Origin: Clostridium sp. NkU-1
Lineage (GTDB): Bacteria; Bacillota_A; Clostridia; Lachnospirales; Lachnospiraceae
Direction: 5' to 3'
Length of the DNA: 64,000 nucleotides
Assembly (NCBI GenBank): GCA_001312405.1
Contig: BBDR01000006.1
Coordinates: 185,463 to 249,462 of the forward strand
A model generated the notes under the pieces. The model had not been told where the DNA came from and made no database searches. It saw nothing but the letters and a program-made list of their open reading frames with translations. Positions within the stretch are counted from its first letter, which is position 1. Every line of letters starts with the position of its first letter. This document shows, one piece after another, positions 8,190-16,351 of this stretch. Made by a program: the position numbers and the translations under genes.

Positions 8190-8576
8190 ATGACCGTAGT
8201 GACCATAGCCATAACAGGAATCGTAGCGGTGCTGTTAGCGGTTTCCTTAAAGGGAATGAAAGGGGAATACGGGACCTATCTGGTCATGGCGGCGGGCTTT
8301 TTTATCTTTTTTTACGGCATAGGAAAGCTCACCACCATTCTGGATACCATGAAGGAGATCCAGTCCTATATTAAGATCAACAGCATCTATTTATCCACTC
8401 TGGTGAAGATGATAGGAATCACCTATATCGCAGAATTTGCCGCCGGGATATGCAAGGATGCCGGATATGGAGCCGTTGGGACCCAGATAGAAATATTTGG
8501 AAAGCTGTCTGTTCTGGCGGTCAGCATGCCCATTCTCCTTGCTCTGATCGAGACGCTGCAGGTATTTTTATCATGA
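8190..8576 (+). CDS. spoIIIAD: Stage III sporulation protein AD
   Basis: A 128-aa membrane protein of the SpoIIIA complex with about four hydrophobic segments. Its KINSIYLSTLVKMIGI-type segment is characteristic of the SpoIIIAC/AD family. It starts 8 nt after spoIIIAC behind GGTGAG. Its stop overlaps a possible ATGA start, but the next gene is better started at 8594. The frame is intact. Confidence 0.95.
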   Translation: MTVVTIAITGIVAVLLAVSLKGMKGEYGTYLVMAAGFFIFFYGIGKLTTILDTMKEIQSYIKINSIYLSTLVKMIGITYIAEFAAGICKDAGYGAVGTQIEIFGKLSVLAVSMPILLALIETLQVFLS

Positions 8577-8593
8577 CGGAAGGGAGAAAGACC

Positions 8594-9769
8594 ATGAAAA
8601 GAACCGCCTTTTTCCTGATGTGTCTTTTGACAGTACTGTTTTTTTGTAAGGACAGCCTGGGAGCGGAAGCATCTCCGGAAAAGGAAGCAGCCGCCCCGGC
8701 GGAAGATTTAGACCTGGATCAGTATGATTTAACGGATATCCAGAAATTTCTGGACCAGGCAAAGGGGAACCAGGGCATGGACCTTTCCTTTAAAGAGCTT
8801 ATGAAGGATCTGATGGATGGAAAATTAAACGAGGTCATGGGACAGGCTGGAAAAGCTCTTAAAGATCTGCTGATGGGAGAGATCAGAAACAGCGGGCATA
8901 TGATGGGGCAGATCATGGTGCTTGGGATCATTGGAGCTGTGTTTTCCAATTTTTCCAGCGTATTCACTGGAAGCCAGATTTCAGAAACCGGTTTTTTTGT
9001 CACCTATCTGCTTCTGTTTACCTATCTGGCGGCCAGCTTTTTCACCAGCGTTACCATCACAGGAAATGTGGTGGGGCAGATCCTGGATTTTACAAAGGTA
9101 TTGATGCCTGCCTATTTTCTTGCGGCGGCATTTGCAGGGAGCAGTGCATCGGCAGCAGCTTCCTATGAGTTCACATTATTTGTCATCGTTGCCGCCCAGT
9201 GGCTTTTGGGAAAGGTACTCTTGTCGCTCATAAGGGTTTATGCCCTTTTAGTCATGGCAGGCCACATTGCAAAGGAAGAAATGCTTTCAAAGCTCACGGA
9301 GCTGCTGGAACAGGTGGTGTCCTGGAGCTTAAAGACTCTGGTAGGAGTTGTACTGGGATTCCATCTCATACAGTCCATGGTTCTGCCCTATGTGGATTCC
9401 ATAAAGACTGGAGCCGTTCAGAAGCTGATCGGAGCCATTCCGGGAATCGGCCAGGGAGTCAGCTCAGTTGCCCAGATGGTGCTGGGTTCCGGGGTACTTA
9501 TAAAAAATACCATTGGCGCGGCCGGTATTATCGTACTCCTTATCCTCTCCGTGATTCCTTTGCTTAAATTGGCAGTACTGATGGTTTTATACCAGTGCGT
9601 TGCCGCTCTTTTGCAGCCTGTCTGTGATAAAAGGATTGTTTCCTGTATTTCCGAAATGGCAAAAGGCCATAAAATGCTTTTATCTGTAGCGGCCTCCGCA
9701 GTGATCCTCTTTGTTGTTACCATAGCGCTTGTATGCGCTTCTACCAATGTGACCTATTATACAGGGTGA
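8594..9769 (+). CDS. spoIIIAE: Stage III sporulation protein AE
   Basis: A polytopic membrane protein of about 391 aa in the SpoIIIA channel. It has a cleavable N-terminal signal sequence (MKRTAFFLMCLLTVLFFC), then an acidic soluble region (about 25-95), followed by 6-8 transmembrane helices. The conserved amphipathic stretches QLIGAIPGIGQG-type and QPVCDKRIVSCISEMAKGH are visible. ATG 8594 is preferred because AGGGAG lies 9 nt upstream; the ATG at 8573 lacks a ribosome binding site. The frame is intact. Confidence 0.95.
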   Translation: MKRTAFFLMCLLTVLFFCKDSLGAEASPEKEAAAPAEDLDLDQYDLTDIQKFLDQAKGNQGMDLSFKELMKDLMDGKLNEVMGQAGKALKDLLMGEIRNSGHMMGQIMVLGIIGAVFSNFSSVFTGSQISETGFFVTYLLLFTYLAASFFTSVTITGNVVGQILDFTKVLMPAYFLAAAFAGSSASAAASYEFTLFVIVAAQWLLGKVLLSLIRVYALLVMAGHIAKEEMLSKLTELLEQVVSWSLKTLVGVVLGFHLIQSMVLPYVDSIKTGAVQKLIGAIPGIGQGVSSVAQMVLGSGVLIKNTIGAAGIIVLLILSVIPLLKLAVLMVLYQCVAALLQPVCDKRIVSCISEMAKGHKMLLSVAASAVILFVVTIALVCASTNVTYYTG

Positions 9770-9774
9770 GTGGC

Positions 9775-10461
9775 ATGGAAGAATTGTTTAGCTGGATACG
9801 TAATATAACCTATTACCTGATTTTTATAACCGTGGTGGGAAACCTCCTGCCAAATAAAAAAATATGAAAAATACATAAAATTATTTTCCGGCATGGTTCT
9901 GATCCTTTTGGTGTTAAAGCCTGTTACAGGGGGATTAAGGCTTGATGATACAATTGCTTACTATTTTGAGTCCATAAGTCTTAAAAAGGAAGCCGGAGAG
10001 CTGACAGGGAAGCTCTCAGAAATGGAAGGGAAAAGGCTGGAGAGCATGATCGCCAGATATGAGGAGGCGATTGGAACAGATTTAAAATCCATGGCCGAAA
10101 CCGACGGCTTTTCCTGCAGGGAAACCAGGGCAGAGATCGACCAGGATCAGGAAAGCAGTACCTTTGGCCATGTAGTGCGGGTGACCATGGTTCTGTCACC
10201 GGGAGGAACCGGAAAGGAGACGGAAGATATTGCAGTTTCCGGAAATGGAGGAATGCCGGTAAAAAAAAGTACCGGAGGTGGAAGAAGTGAAAATAGCCGG
10301 TACGGAACAGGAAAAAAAGTGACGACAAGGCACAGGAGGACGTGAGAAAACAGAAGCAGGAAGAAAATTCCCGGCTTTCTGGTCTTAGAAGGCGGATTGC
10401 GGAATATTATGATTTGGAGGAACAGGATATTGAAATTCAAATGGAAGATGGGAAAGGATAA
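9775..10461 (+). CDS. spoIIIAF: Stage III sporulation protein AF
   Basis: A membrane protein of about 228 aa with two N-terminal helices (MEELFSWIRNITYYLIFITVV and LFSGMVLILLVLKPV). A soluble ring-forming domain follows, ending in the family tail RRRIAEYYDLEEQDIEIQM. Three breaks, all in A runs, interrupt it: near 9860 (seven A), 10262-10269 (eight A) and 10313-10319 (seven A). The family sequence reassembles across all of them. The 3-prime end overlaps the start of spoIIIAG by about 30 nt. Confidence 0.9.
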
Positions 10462-11033
10462 ATGGCTGATCCTGCTGGCGATTGGAATGATTATCCTGAT
10501 CCTTACATTTCCCTCCGGTTCGGGTATGGCTGCCAGGGTAGAAAAGACAGCAGAAGGCAAAAACCAGACGGCATTACAGCAAGGGATTGTGACAGAGCCT
10601 GCGGACCCACAAGCGGCTGCCTCTGCAGGAGCAGACCGGACCTATGAGGAGCAATTGGAGGCGAGGGTGAAGAAAATCTTAAAAACCGTGGATGGGGTCG
10701 GTCAGGTAGAAGTTATGATCGTACTGAAATCATCAGAGGAGAAGGTACTCCGTCGATAAGGACAGTTCGGATTCATCTACTGAGGAAAAGGACAGCTCCG
10801 GAGGAACCAGAAAGATCACCAGCGCAGAAAGCAAGGAAAACACAATTCTGACTGGTTCAGGAGAAAATACATCTCCCATTGTGGAGAAGGAGATACGTCC
10901 GGAAATAGAAGGAATTATCATCAGTGCCCAGGGCGGAGGCAGTCCAACGGTAAAAGCTGAAATTTCCGGTGCCATGGAAGCATTATTTAACCTGCCCCCA
11001 CATAAAATAAAAGTATTAAAGAGGGTGGAATAA
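10430..11033 (+). CDS. spoIIIAG: Stage III sporulation protein AG
   Basis: About 200 aa. It has one N-terminal membrane anchor (KWLILLAIGMIILILTF) and an extracytoplasmic ring-building (EscJ/PrgK-like) domain, which forms the large ring of the feeding-tube channel in B. subtilis. The start is the TTG at 10430, preceded by GGAGG at 10416-10420 and giving MKFKWKMGKDKW. The frame breaks near 10745 (GGTACTCCGTCGATAAG). The second half reads VDKDSSDSSTEEK ... GIIISAQGGGSPTVKAEI ... LPPHKIKVLKRVE, the conserved AG C-terminus. Confidence 0.92.
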
Positions 11034-11048
11034 AAAGGAGTGTCATGT

Positions 11049-11837
11049 ATGAGAATTTGGAAAACAAGCAATGAACCCAAGGTCCCTAAAACCCCAAAGA
11101 AAATGGATATGAAGAAACTGTTCCGAAGAAACCAGATTATTATCACCACCTTAGCCGTTATGATCGCTGCCGCTGGATATTTAAACTATGCAGGAAAGCA
11201 GGAGGCAGCTTCCGGGACAGACGTCTTTGAGGCTGGAATGACTGATATTTCTGAAGAAGATATTTTTGCGGAGAACCAGTCCCTTACCGGCAGTGACAAC
11301 AGTCAGGAAATTGCAAGTCTTGACCAGGATGCTGAGGATATTGATAAACTGGCAGCAGGAAGTACGGATACAGCTTTAGAAAGCGATGGATCTGTAGATC
11401 TGGCAGCAAATGAGACACAGGCAGCCCCAACCGGCCTTGACAACCCTGGAGAAGCGGTGCTTACCAGCGGAATGAACGTATCAGAATACATATCCAGCGT
11501 ACAGTTAAACAGAGAGCAGGTAAGGGCAAAGAATAAGGATACCTTAATGAACCTGATCAACAATCCTAACATTGAGGAAGCCGCAAAGCAGCAGGCCATT
11601 CAGGAAATGATAGATATGACGGCTATTGCTGAAAAGGAAAATGCGGCAGAAACCCTTCTCCTTGCCAAAGGATTTGCAGATCCGGTGGTCAGCATTTCCA
11701 GCGGGAAAGTGGATGTTGTCATCAACGCTTCCAGCATTACAGATCCTCAGCGTGCTCAGATTGAGGACATCGTTAAGAGAAAAACGGAAGTAGGGGCGGA
11801 AAATATCGTAATCACCCTTATGAAACTGGAAGAGTAA
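11049..11837 (+). CDS. spoIIIAH: Stage III sporulation protein AH
   Basis: A 262-aa mother-cell membrane protein whose extracytoplasmic YscJ/FliF-like domain zips to SpoIIQ across the intermembrane space. A single transmembrane segment (IIITTLAVMIAAAGYLNYAG, about residues 30-48) is followed by a long acidic low-complexity linker and the folded domain from about residue 135 to the end. The ATG at 11049 follows GGAG by 8 nt. An internal ATG at 11109 would remove a basic N-terminal extension but has no ribosome binding site. Last gene of the operon; frame intact. Confidence 0.93.
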   Translation: MRIWKTSNEPKVPKTPKKMDMKKLFRRNQIIITTLAVMIAAAGYLNYAGKQEAASGTDVFEAGMTDISEEDIFAENQSLTGSDNSQEIASLDQDAEDIDKLAAGSTDTALESDGSVDLAANETQAAPTGLDNPGEAVLTSGMNVSEYISSVQLNREQVRAKNKDTLMNLINNPNIEEAAKQQAIQEMIDMTAIAEKENAAETLLLAKGFADPVVSISSGKVDVVINASSITDPQRAQIEDIVKRKTEVGAENIVITLMKLEE

Positions 11838-11844
11838 AAAGCCT

Positions 11845-11873
11845 TTGCAAACTGTGGACAGTTTTGCTATAAT
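11845..11873 (+). promoter_or_regulatory. Sigma-A promoter of asp23
   Basis: TTGCAA (11845-11850), 17 nt, TATAAT (11868-11873). The asp23-family gene thus has vegetative expression independent of the spoIIIA operon upstream. Confidence 0.7.
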
Positions 11874-11998
11874 GATTCCAGAACCTAAATGGTTGAAAGT
11901 AAGACATCTTTCAATCTCCAGCTTGTGAATCAGGCGGATATGCCTGCATATCCAGTTGGTTCATTAGTATACAAATATGAGTACAGGAGGGAATCGCT

Positions 11999-12385
11999 GT
12001 GGCAGAAATGGAAAGCAGAAATACTCACAAGGTATATGAAAAAGATAAAATTGGCGAAGTACAGATTGCAGACGATGTAGTGGCTATCATTGCAGGTCTT
12101 GCAGCAACCGAGGTAGAAGGTGTGGATTCCATGGCTGGCAATATCACCAATGAGCTGGTGGCAAAGCTGGGCATGAAAAATTTATCCAAGGGTGTTAAGG
12201 TGGAGCTGACAGAAGAACATGTATCCGTGGATTTGTCCTTAAACATCAAATACGGTTACAGCATACCTGCCGTCAGTGAGAAGGTCCAGGAGAAGGTGCA
12301 GAACGCCATTGAGAACATGACAGGCTTGACGGTTCTGGATGTAAACATCCGGATTGCCGGTGTAGCATTGGAAGAGAATAAATAG
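11999..12385 (+). CDS. Asp23/Gls24 family envelope stress response protein
   Basis: A 128-aa protein of the Asp23/Gls24 (DUF322) family: acidic, soluble, typically membrane-associated through partners and linked to envelope homeostasis (YqhY in B. subtilis, associated with lipid synthesis). Family hallmarks are GEVQIADDVVAIIAGLAATEVEGV, and VDLSLNIKYGYSIPAVSEKVQ in the middle. The start is GTG at 11999 behind AGGAGG. In B. subtilis the homologue also lies between spoIIIAH and nusB. A strong terminator follows. Confidence 0.93.
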   Translation: MAEMESRNTHKVYEKDKIGEVQIADDVVAIIAGLAATEVEGVDSMAGNITNELVAKLGMKNLSKGVKVELTEEHVSVDLSLNIKYGYSIPAVSEKVQEKVQNAIENMTGLTVLDVNIRIAGVALEENK

Positions 12386-12401
12386 ATGAAAAAGGTCTAT
12401 C

Positions 12402-12444
12402 GCGGGGGCGAACCGGGAAAAGGTTCAGGCCCCCGCTTTTCTTT
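12402..12444 (+). terminator. Strong terminator after asp23
   Basis: GCGGGGGC (12402-12409) pairs with GCCCCCGC (12429-12436). An inner GAACC/GGTTC stem and TTTTCTTTG follow. Confidence 0.9.
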
Positions 12445-12465
12445 GCGTTCAAATGAGAAAAAATA

Positions 12466-13947
12466 TTGAATGAACTCCAAATATATCAAAGAATACTTAA
12501 AGGACAGGTGTTTTCATATATGATGACTGATAGGGAGAAAGACCGCTACTCGGTAAGGGTTATGACTTTGTTTGGTCTGGTGGTATCGGTAATTATGGGG
12601 ATATTCGCTTTAAACATTTATTATTTCAGAGAGGTGGAAAAAAGCCTGGCAGAACAGACTTACCAGGATTTAAAGAGGGAGAATGACCAGGCATCAGCCT
12701 ATCTTCAGGGAATGATCCAGGAAAGGTTTGAAATGCTGGAGGTGTTTTCTGCATACAGTGATCTGCCGGAGGGAACGGAAAAAGAGAAATGGCAGGAAAA
12801 AACAGATACCCTTAAAAGAGAGGGCTTACGGTTTGGAATTTCCGATAGCCAGGGAATCATGTATTATGGAAACAATGAATCCCAGGATGTTTCTGCACGC
12901 ATTGATTATCAGAGGGCATTAAAGGGAGAAAACAGTGTTTCCAGGCTGCCTTCGGAAGATTTTAACGGGCTGGGCGGAATTGCTCTGACGGTTCCGGTCA
13001 TAAGAAGGGGCAGGGCAGAAGGGGCGGCATGTATGGAGTATACCTCTGAAGAACTGGGGAAGTATCTAAATAGTACAGAGCCAGGCCCCAATGGTGCCAG
13101 TCTGGTCTTCACAAAATCAGGAGAACTGGTAGCCCCCTTTCCTGGGTACGAAAATTATGTCAATGTTTTTGATATACTGAAAACCATGGAATTTAGGGAT
13201 GGACAATCTTTGGAGCAGATGGAAAAGACGGTGGAAAGCGGATCTTCCGGATATGTCACCTGCTATCAGGGGGGCAGCAGAACGATTCTTTCTTATCAGC
13301 CTGCGGGAGTTGAAGACTGGATTGTGGCTTCCCTGGTGGAAGCGGAAGGCTATGATAGCTCTCTTTACAAGATCAGAAGACGGTCGGATATCTTTATTGC
13401 AAGCTCAGCGGCCATGGTGGCCTGTACGGTCTTTCTTCTTATTTGTATTATCTATTTACGGAAAAAGGAAACGAAACGGGCGCAAAAAGATTATTTAACA
13501 GGCGTTTATACCAGAGAAACAGCCAGAAAACTGGTGGAACAGAGAATGAAAGGCGGAGGGAAAAAGAGGTTTTATGCCTGCATGTTTCTTGATATTGACG
13601 ATTTCAAGAAGATTAATGACACCTTCGGCCATCATAAGGGAGATCTGGTTTTGACTCAGGCAGGGCGGATTTTAAGCGCCTGTACAAGAGAAGAGGATGT
13701 GATCGTCCGTTTTGGGGGAGATGAGTTCTGCGTCTGGCTGTACGGCTTAGGCGGAAGAAAACAGCCTGAGGCCATTGCAAGACGGATATTAAATGCATTC
13801 CACGCCTCCGGAACCATACATGCAAGCATTGGGATCACCCTGGTAGGAGACAATGAGACGGAATACGATGCCATTTTAAGACGGGCTGATCAGGCATTGT
13901 ATCAGGCAAAGAGAAAAGGGAAGAATCAGTTTACATTCCAGCTTTAA
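12466..13947 (+). CDS. Membrane sensor diguanylate cyclase (Cache-like + GGDEF)
   Basis: A protein of about 493 aa predicted to make cyclic di-GMP from GTP at the inner face of the membrane. Layout: an N-terminal transmembrane helix (about 33-52), an extracellular sensor region of about 250 aa with dCache-like features (DSQGIMYYGN, SARIDYQRALKGE), a second transmembrane helix (about 310-328), and a GGDEF domain. The intact active-site motif is RFGGDEF near residue 415, preceded by LDIDDFKKINDTFGHHKGD; an RxxD inhibitory site is not evident. The upstream start is TTG 12466 without a clear ribosome binding site. ATG 12520 with AAAGGA upstream is a credible alternative. Frame intact. Confidence 0.88.
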   Translation: MNELQIYQRILKGQVFSYMMTDREKDRYSVRVMTLFGLVVSVIMGIFALNIYYFREVEKSLAEQTYQDLKRENDQASAYLQGMIQERFEMLEVFSAYSDLPEGTEKEKWQEKTDTLKREGLRFGISDSQGIMYYGNNESQDVSARIDYQRALKGENSVSRLPSEDFNGLGGIALTVPVIRRGRAEGAACMEYTSEELGKYLNSTEPGPNGASLVFTKSGELVAPFPGYENYVNVFDILKTMEFRDGQSLEQMEKTVESGSSGYVTCYQGGSRTILSYQPAGVEDWIVASLVEAEGYDSSLYKIRRRSDIFIASSAAMVACTVFLLICIIYLRKKETKRAQKDYLTGVYTRETARKLVEQRMKGGGKKRFYACMFLDIDDFKKINDTFGHHKGDLVLTQAGRILSACTREEDVIVRFGGDEFCVWLYGLGGRKQPEAIARRILNAFHASGTIHASIGITLVGDNETEYDAILRRADQALYQAKRKGKNQFTFQL

Positions 13948-13980
13948 GCTCTAAGGAAAAACCATGGGGTCCGGCACTCC

Positions 13981-14009
13981 TTGAAAGTCCTGTTAATTTC
14001 AGGTATAAT
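13981..14009 (+). promoter_or_regulatory. Sigma-A promoter of the aspartate dehydrogenase-like gene
   Basis: TTGAAA (13981-13986), 17 nt, TATAAT (14004-14009), 40 nt before the start codon. Confidence 0.65.
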
Positions 14010-14048
14010 GAAATTTAATGTTTTTAAAATTACTAAAAGGAGAAAAGC

Positions 14049-14834
14049 ATGAATAAGCTTAGACTTGGAATTGTTGGAAACGGTTATCTTGGAGGGATTA
14101 TTGCAGGAGCATGGAGAGATGGCTTATTGCCGGAGTATGAGCTGGTTGGGATCGTTGGAAGGACAAAGGAAAAGACAGATGCCCTTGCTAAGGAAGTTTG
14201 CTGCAGCTCCTGTTCTGGAATCGATGAACTGCTGGAATTAAAACCGGATTACATCGCTGAGGCGGCATCCGGGGCTTCGGTTAAGGAAATGGCAGAGAAG
14301 ATCCTGTCAAATGGCTGCAATCTCATTGTGCTGTCCATTGGCGCTTTTGCGGACAAGGAATTTTATGAAAAAGTGAAGGCCACGGCCGTTAAACATAATA
14401 CCAGGGTGCACATCGCATCAGGAGCGGTGGGCGGCTTTGATGTGCTCCGTACGGTTTCTCTCATGGGAGAGGCCACAGCCGGGATCGAGACAAGAAAAGG
14501 ACCGGAATCCTTGAGAAATACCCCTCTTTTTGAGGAACATTTAATGACCGATGAAGAAAGCACCATGGTGTTTGACGGCAATGCAAAAGAAGCGATCGGG
14601 CTTCTTCCTACAAAGGTAAATGTTGCGGTAGCGTCTTCCCTTGCAACTGTCGGACCGGAGAAAACCAGGGTAAATATTCACAGTGTTCCGGGAATGGTTG
14701 GAGATGATCATAAGATCACTGCGGAAATTGATGGCGTGAAGGCTGTTGTGGATATTTATTCAGGCACCAGTGCCATTGCCGGCTGGAGTGTGGTGGCTGT
14801 TCTGCAGAATATTGTGTCACCGATCGTGTTTTAA
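14049..14834 (+). CDS. Aspartate dehydrogenase-like (NadX/DUF108) oxidoreductase
   Basis: A 261-aa NAD(P)-dependent dehydrogenase of the L-aspartate dehydrogenase family. It has an N-terminal Rossmann motif (LGIVGNGYLGGIIAG) and a C-terminal catalytic DUF108-type domain with HIASGAVGGFDVL, ETRKGPESL and HSVPGMVGDDHKI. NadX enzymes convert aspartate to iminoaspartate for NAD synthesis, but many homologues next to 2-hydroxyacid dehydrogenases have unknown substrates. No nad genes are nearby, so the substrate is open. The following hydroxyacid dehydrogenase is about 95 nt away, across two copies of a hairpin repeat. Frame intact. Confidence 0.8.
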   Translation: MNKLRLGIVGNGYLGGIIAGAWRDGLLPEYELVGIVGRTKEKTDALAKEVCCSSCSGIDELLELKPDYIAEAASGASVKEMAEKILSNGCNLIVLSIGAFADKEFYEKVKATAVKHNTRVHIASGAVGGFDVLRTVSLMGEATAGIETRKGPESLRNTPLFEEHLMTDEESTMVFDGNAKEAIGLLPTKVNVAVASSLATVGPEKTRVNIHSVPGMVGDDHKITAEIDGVKAVVDIYSGTSAIAGWSVVAVLQNIVSPIVF

Positions 14835-14838
14835 CCGG

Positions 14839-14875
14839 ATCAAGTAGGGGCGCGGATTGCGAATATCTGCTTGAC
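14839..14875. repeat. 37-nt hairpin repeat, copy 1
   Basis: This unit begins ATCAAGTAGGGGCGCGGATT and ends CTTGAC. The inner arms GCGGAT/ATCTGC and outer arms TCAAG/CTTGA are inverted, so it can fold into a two-part hairpin. Confidence 0.7.
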
Positions 14876-14878
14876 CCA

Positions 14879-14915
14879 ATCAAATAAGTCCGCGGATTGT
14901 AAATATCCGCTTTAC
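14879..14915. repeat. 37-nt hairpin repeat, copy 2
   Basis: Second unit, 40 nt after the first. It begins ATCAAATAAGTCCGCGGATT and ends CTTTAC, with GCGGAT/ATCCGC arms. It stops just before the ribosome binding site of the next gene. Confidence 0.7.
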
Positions 14916-14929
14916 AGGAGGATAAGAAG

Positions 14930-15839
14930 ATGTTTGAGAAGCTGGTTGCCATAGAGCCGGTGAGTTTGGTGGAAGAAGCGGAGAAAGAGCTTTTCCGTTA
15001 TGCAAAACAGGTTGTGATGTACGAGGATATTCCCAGTGATGACGATGAGATCGTAAGGAGAATCGGAGATGCGGATGGGGTGCTTTTAAGCTATACCTCC
15101 AGGATCAGCCAGCATGTCTTTGAAAGATGTCCGAATATCAGGTATGTGGGAATGTGCTGCAGCCTTTATTCAAAGGAAAGCGCAAACGTTGATATCGCTT
15201 ATGCGGAACAGCACGGAATTACGGTTTACGGGATCCGCGATTACGGCGATGTTGGAGTGGTGGAATATGCAATCTGTGAGCTGGTGCGCTTTCTTCATGG
15301 ATATGACAGGCCCATGTGGAAGGATATGCCGGTAGAAATCACCGGATTAAAGGCAGGAATTGTAGGAATGGGTGTTTCCGGCGGGATGGTAGGAAATGCT
15401 TTAAAGCTTCTGGGAGCGGATGTTTCCTATTACAGCAGAAGCAGAAAACCCCAGTACGAGGAAAAGGGAATCGGGTACCGCCCCTTAGGAGAGCTTTTAG
15501 AGAGCAGCGAAGTGGTATTTACCTGTTTAAATAAGAATGTGATCCTTCTGCACGAAGAAGAATTTAAGAGGCTTGGAAATGGAAAGATCCTGTTTAATAC
15601 GTCCATTGGGCCTGCCTTTGAACCGGAGGATTTAAAAAAACTGGCTGGATGCCGGAGACAACCGGTTTGCCTGCGATACAGCGGGAGCTGCCGGAGATGG
15701 AGAGCTTTTAAAGCATCCCAAGGTGTTTTGCGTCAATGCTTCGGCCGGGAGAACCAGGCAGGCCTTTGAGCTTTTAAGCCAAAAGGTGCTTGATAATATC
15801 CGTCGGTTTTTGGAGAATAGCAAAGTTTCTATTGTATAA
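14930..15839 (+). CDS. D-isomer-specific 2-hydroxyacid dehydrogenase
   Basis: An NAD-dependent dehydrogenase of about 302 aa that interconverts a 2-keto acid and its D-hydroxy acid. The N-terminal substrate domain is followed by the nucleotide-binding motif GIVGMGVSGGMVG near residue 143. Next come the catalytic region with VFTCLNKN and, after the frame break, the conserved C-terminal NASAGRTRQAF. The frame breaks near nt 15646 (AAACTGGCTGGATGCC). The second frame continues WLDAGDNRFACDTAG and ends at 15839. The substrate is unknown; the position beside an aspartate dehydrogenase-like gene suggests a shared small-acid pathway. Confidence 0.85.
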
Positions 15840-15860
15840 AAAACCCTGGTAAGGTATAAT
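15832..15860 (+). promoter_or_regulatory. Sigma-A promoter of the nusB operon
   Basis: TTGTAT (15832-15837), 17 nt, TATAAT (15855-15860). It overlaps the stop codon of the preceding dehydrogenase. Confidence 0.6.
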
Positions 15861-15904
15861 AATTCCAAATGTCCAGAAAATCACCAATAGGAGGACCATG
15901 GGAA

Positions 15905-16348
15905 ATGACCAGAAGTAAAATGCGCGAACACTGCTTTAAAATGCTCTTTTGTGCGGATTTTTATCCAGCAGAGGAGAAGACAGGGCAGCTTATTCAATAT
16001 TTTGAGGAACCAAAAGAGGATGATTTAAACGCCGAGGGCGTGGAAGAGATCATCCATGATGTGGATATGAGTGAAGAAAATGCTGCTTATTTAAGAGAAA
16101 GGGCAGAGTCCGTTATGGTCAGAATCCCTGAACTGGATTCAAAGATCAACGAAGTAGCCGAAGGCTGGAAGACAAAGCGTATGGGTAAGGCTGAACTTAC
16201 CATTCTCCGCCTGGCTCTGTATGAGATTTTATTTGATGAAGATGTGCCGGAAAAGGTAGCCATCAATGAGGCTGTGGAACTGGCTAAAAAGTACGGCGGG
16301 AATGAAGCTCCGGCATTTATTAACGGAGTCCTTGCAAAGCTGGTGTAG
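15905..16348 (+). CDS. nusB: Transcription antitermination factor NusB
   Basis: A 147-aa RNA-binding protein that, with NusE (S10), supports rRNA transcription antitermination. It is all-helical, with the N-terminal REHCFKMLF and the C-terminal family signature ILRLALYEILF...AINEAVELAKKYGG...FINGVLAKLV. The chosen start MTRSKMREH at 15905 has GGAGG 9 nt upstream. First gene of the run through recN; 3 nt separate it from xseA. Confidence 0.96.
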   Translation: MTRSKMREHCFKMLFCADFYPAEEKTGQLIQYFEEPKEDDLNAEGVEEIIHDVDMSEENAAYLRERAESVMVRIPELDSKINEVAEGWKTKRMGKAELTILRLALYEILFDEDVPEKVAINEAVELAKKYGGNEAPAFINGVLAKLV

Positions 16349-16351
16349 TAT

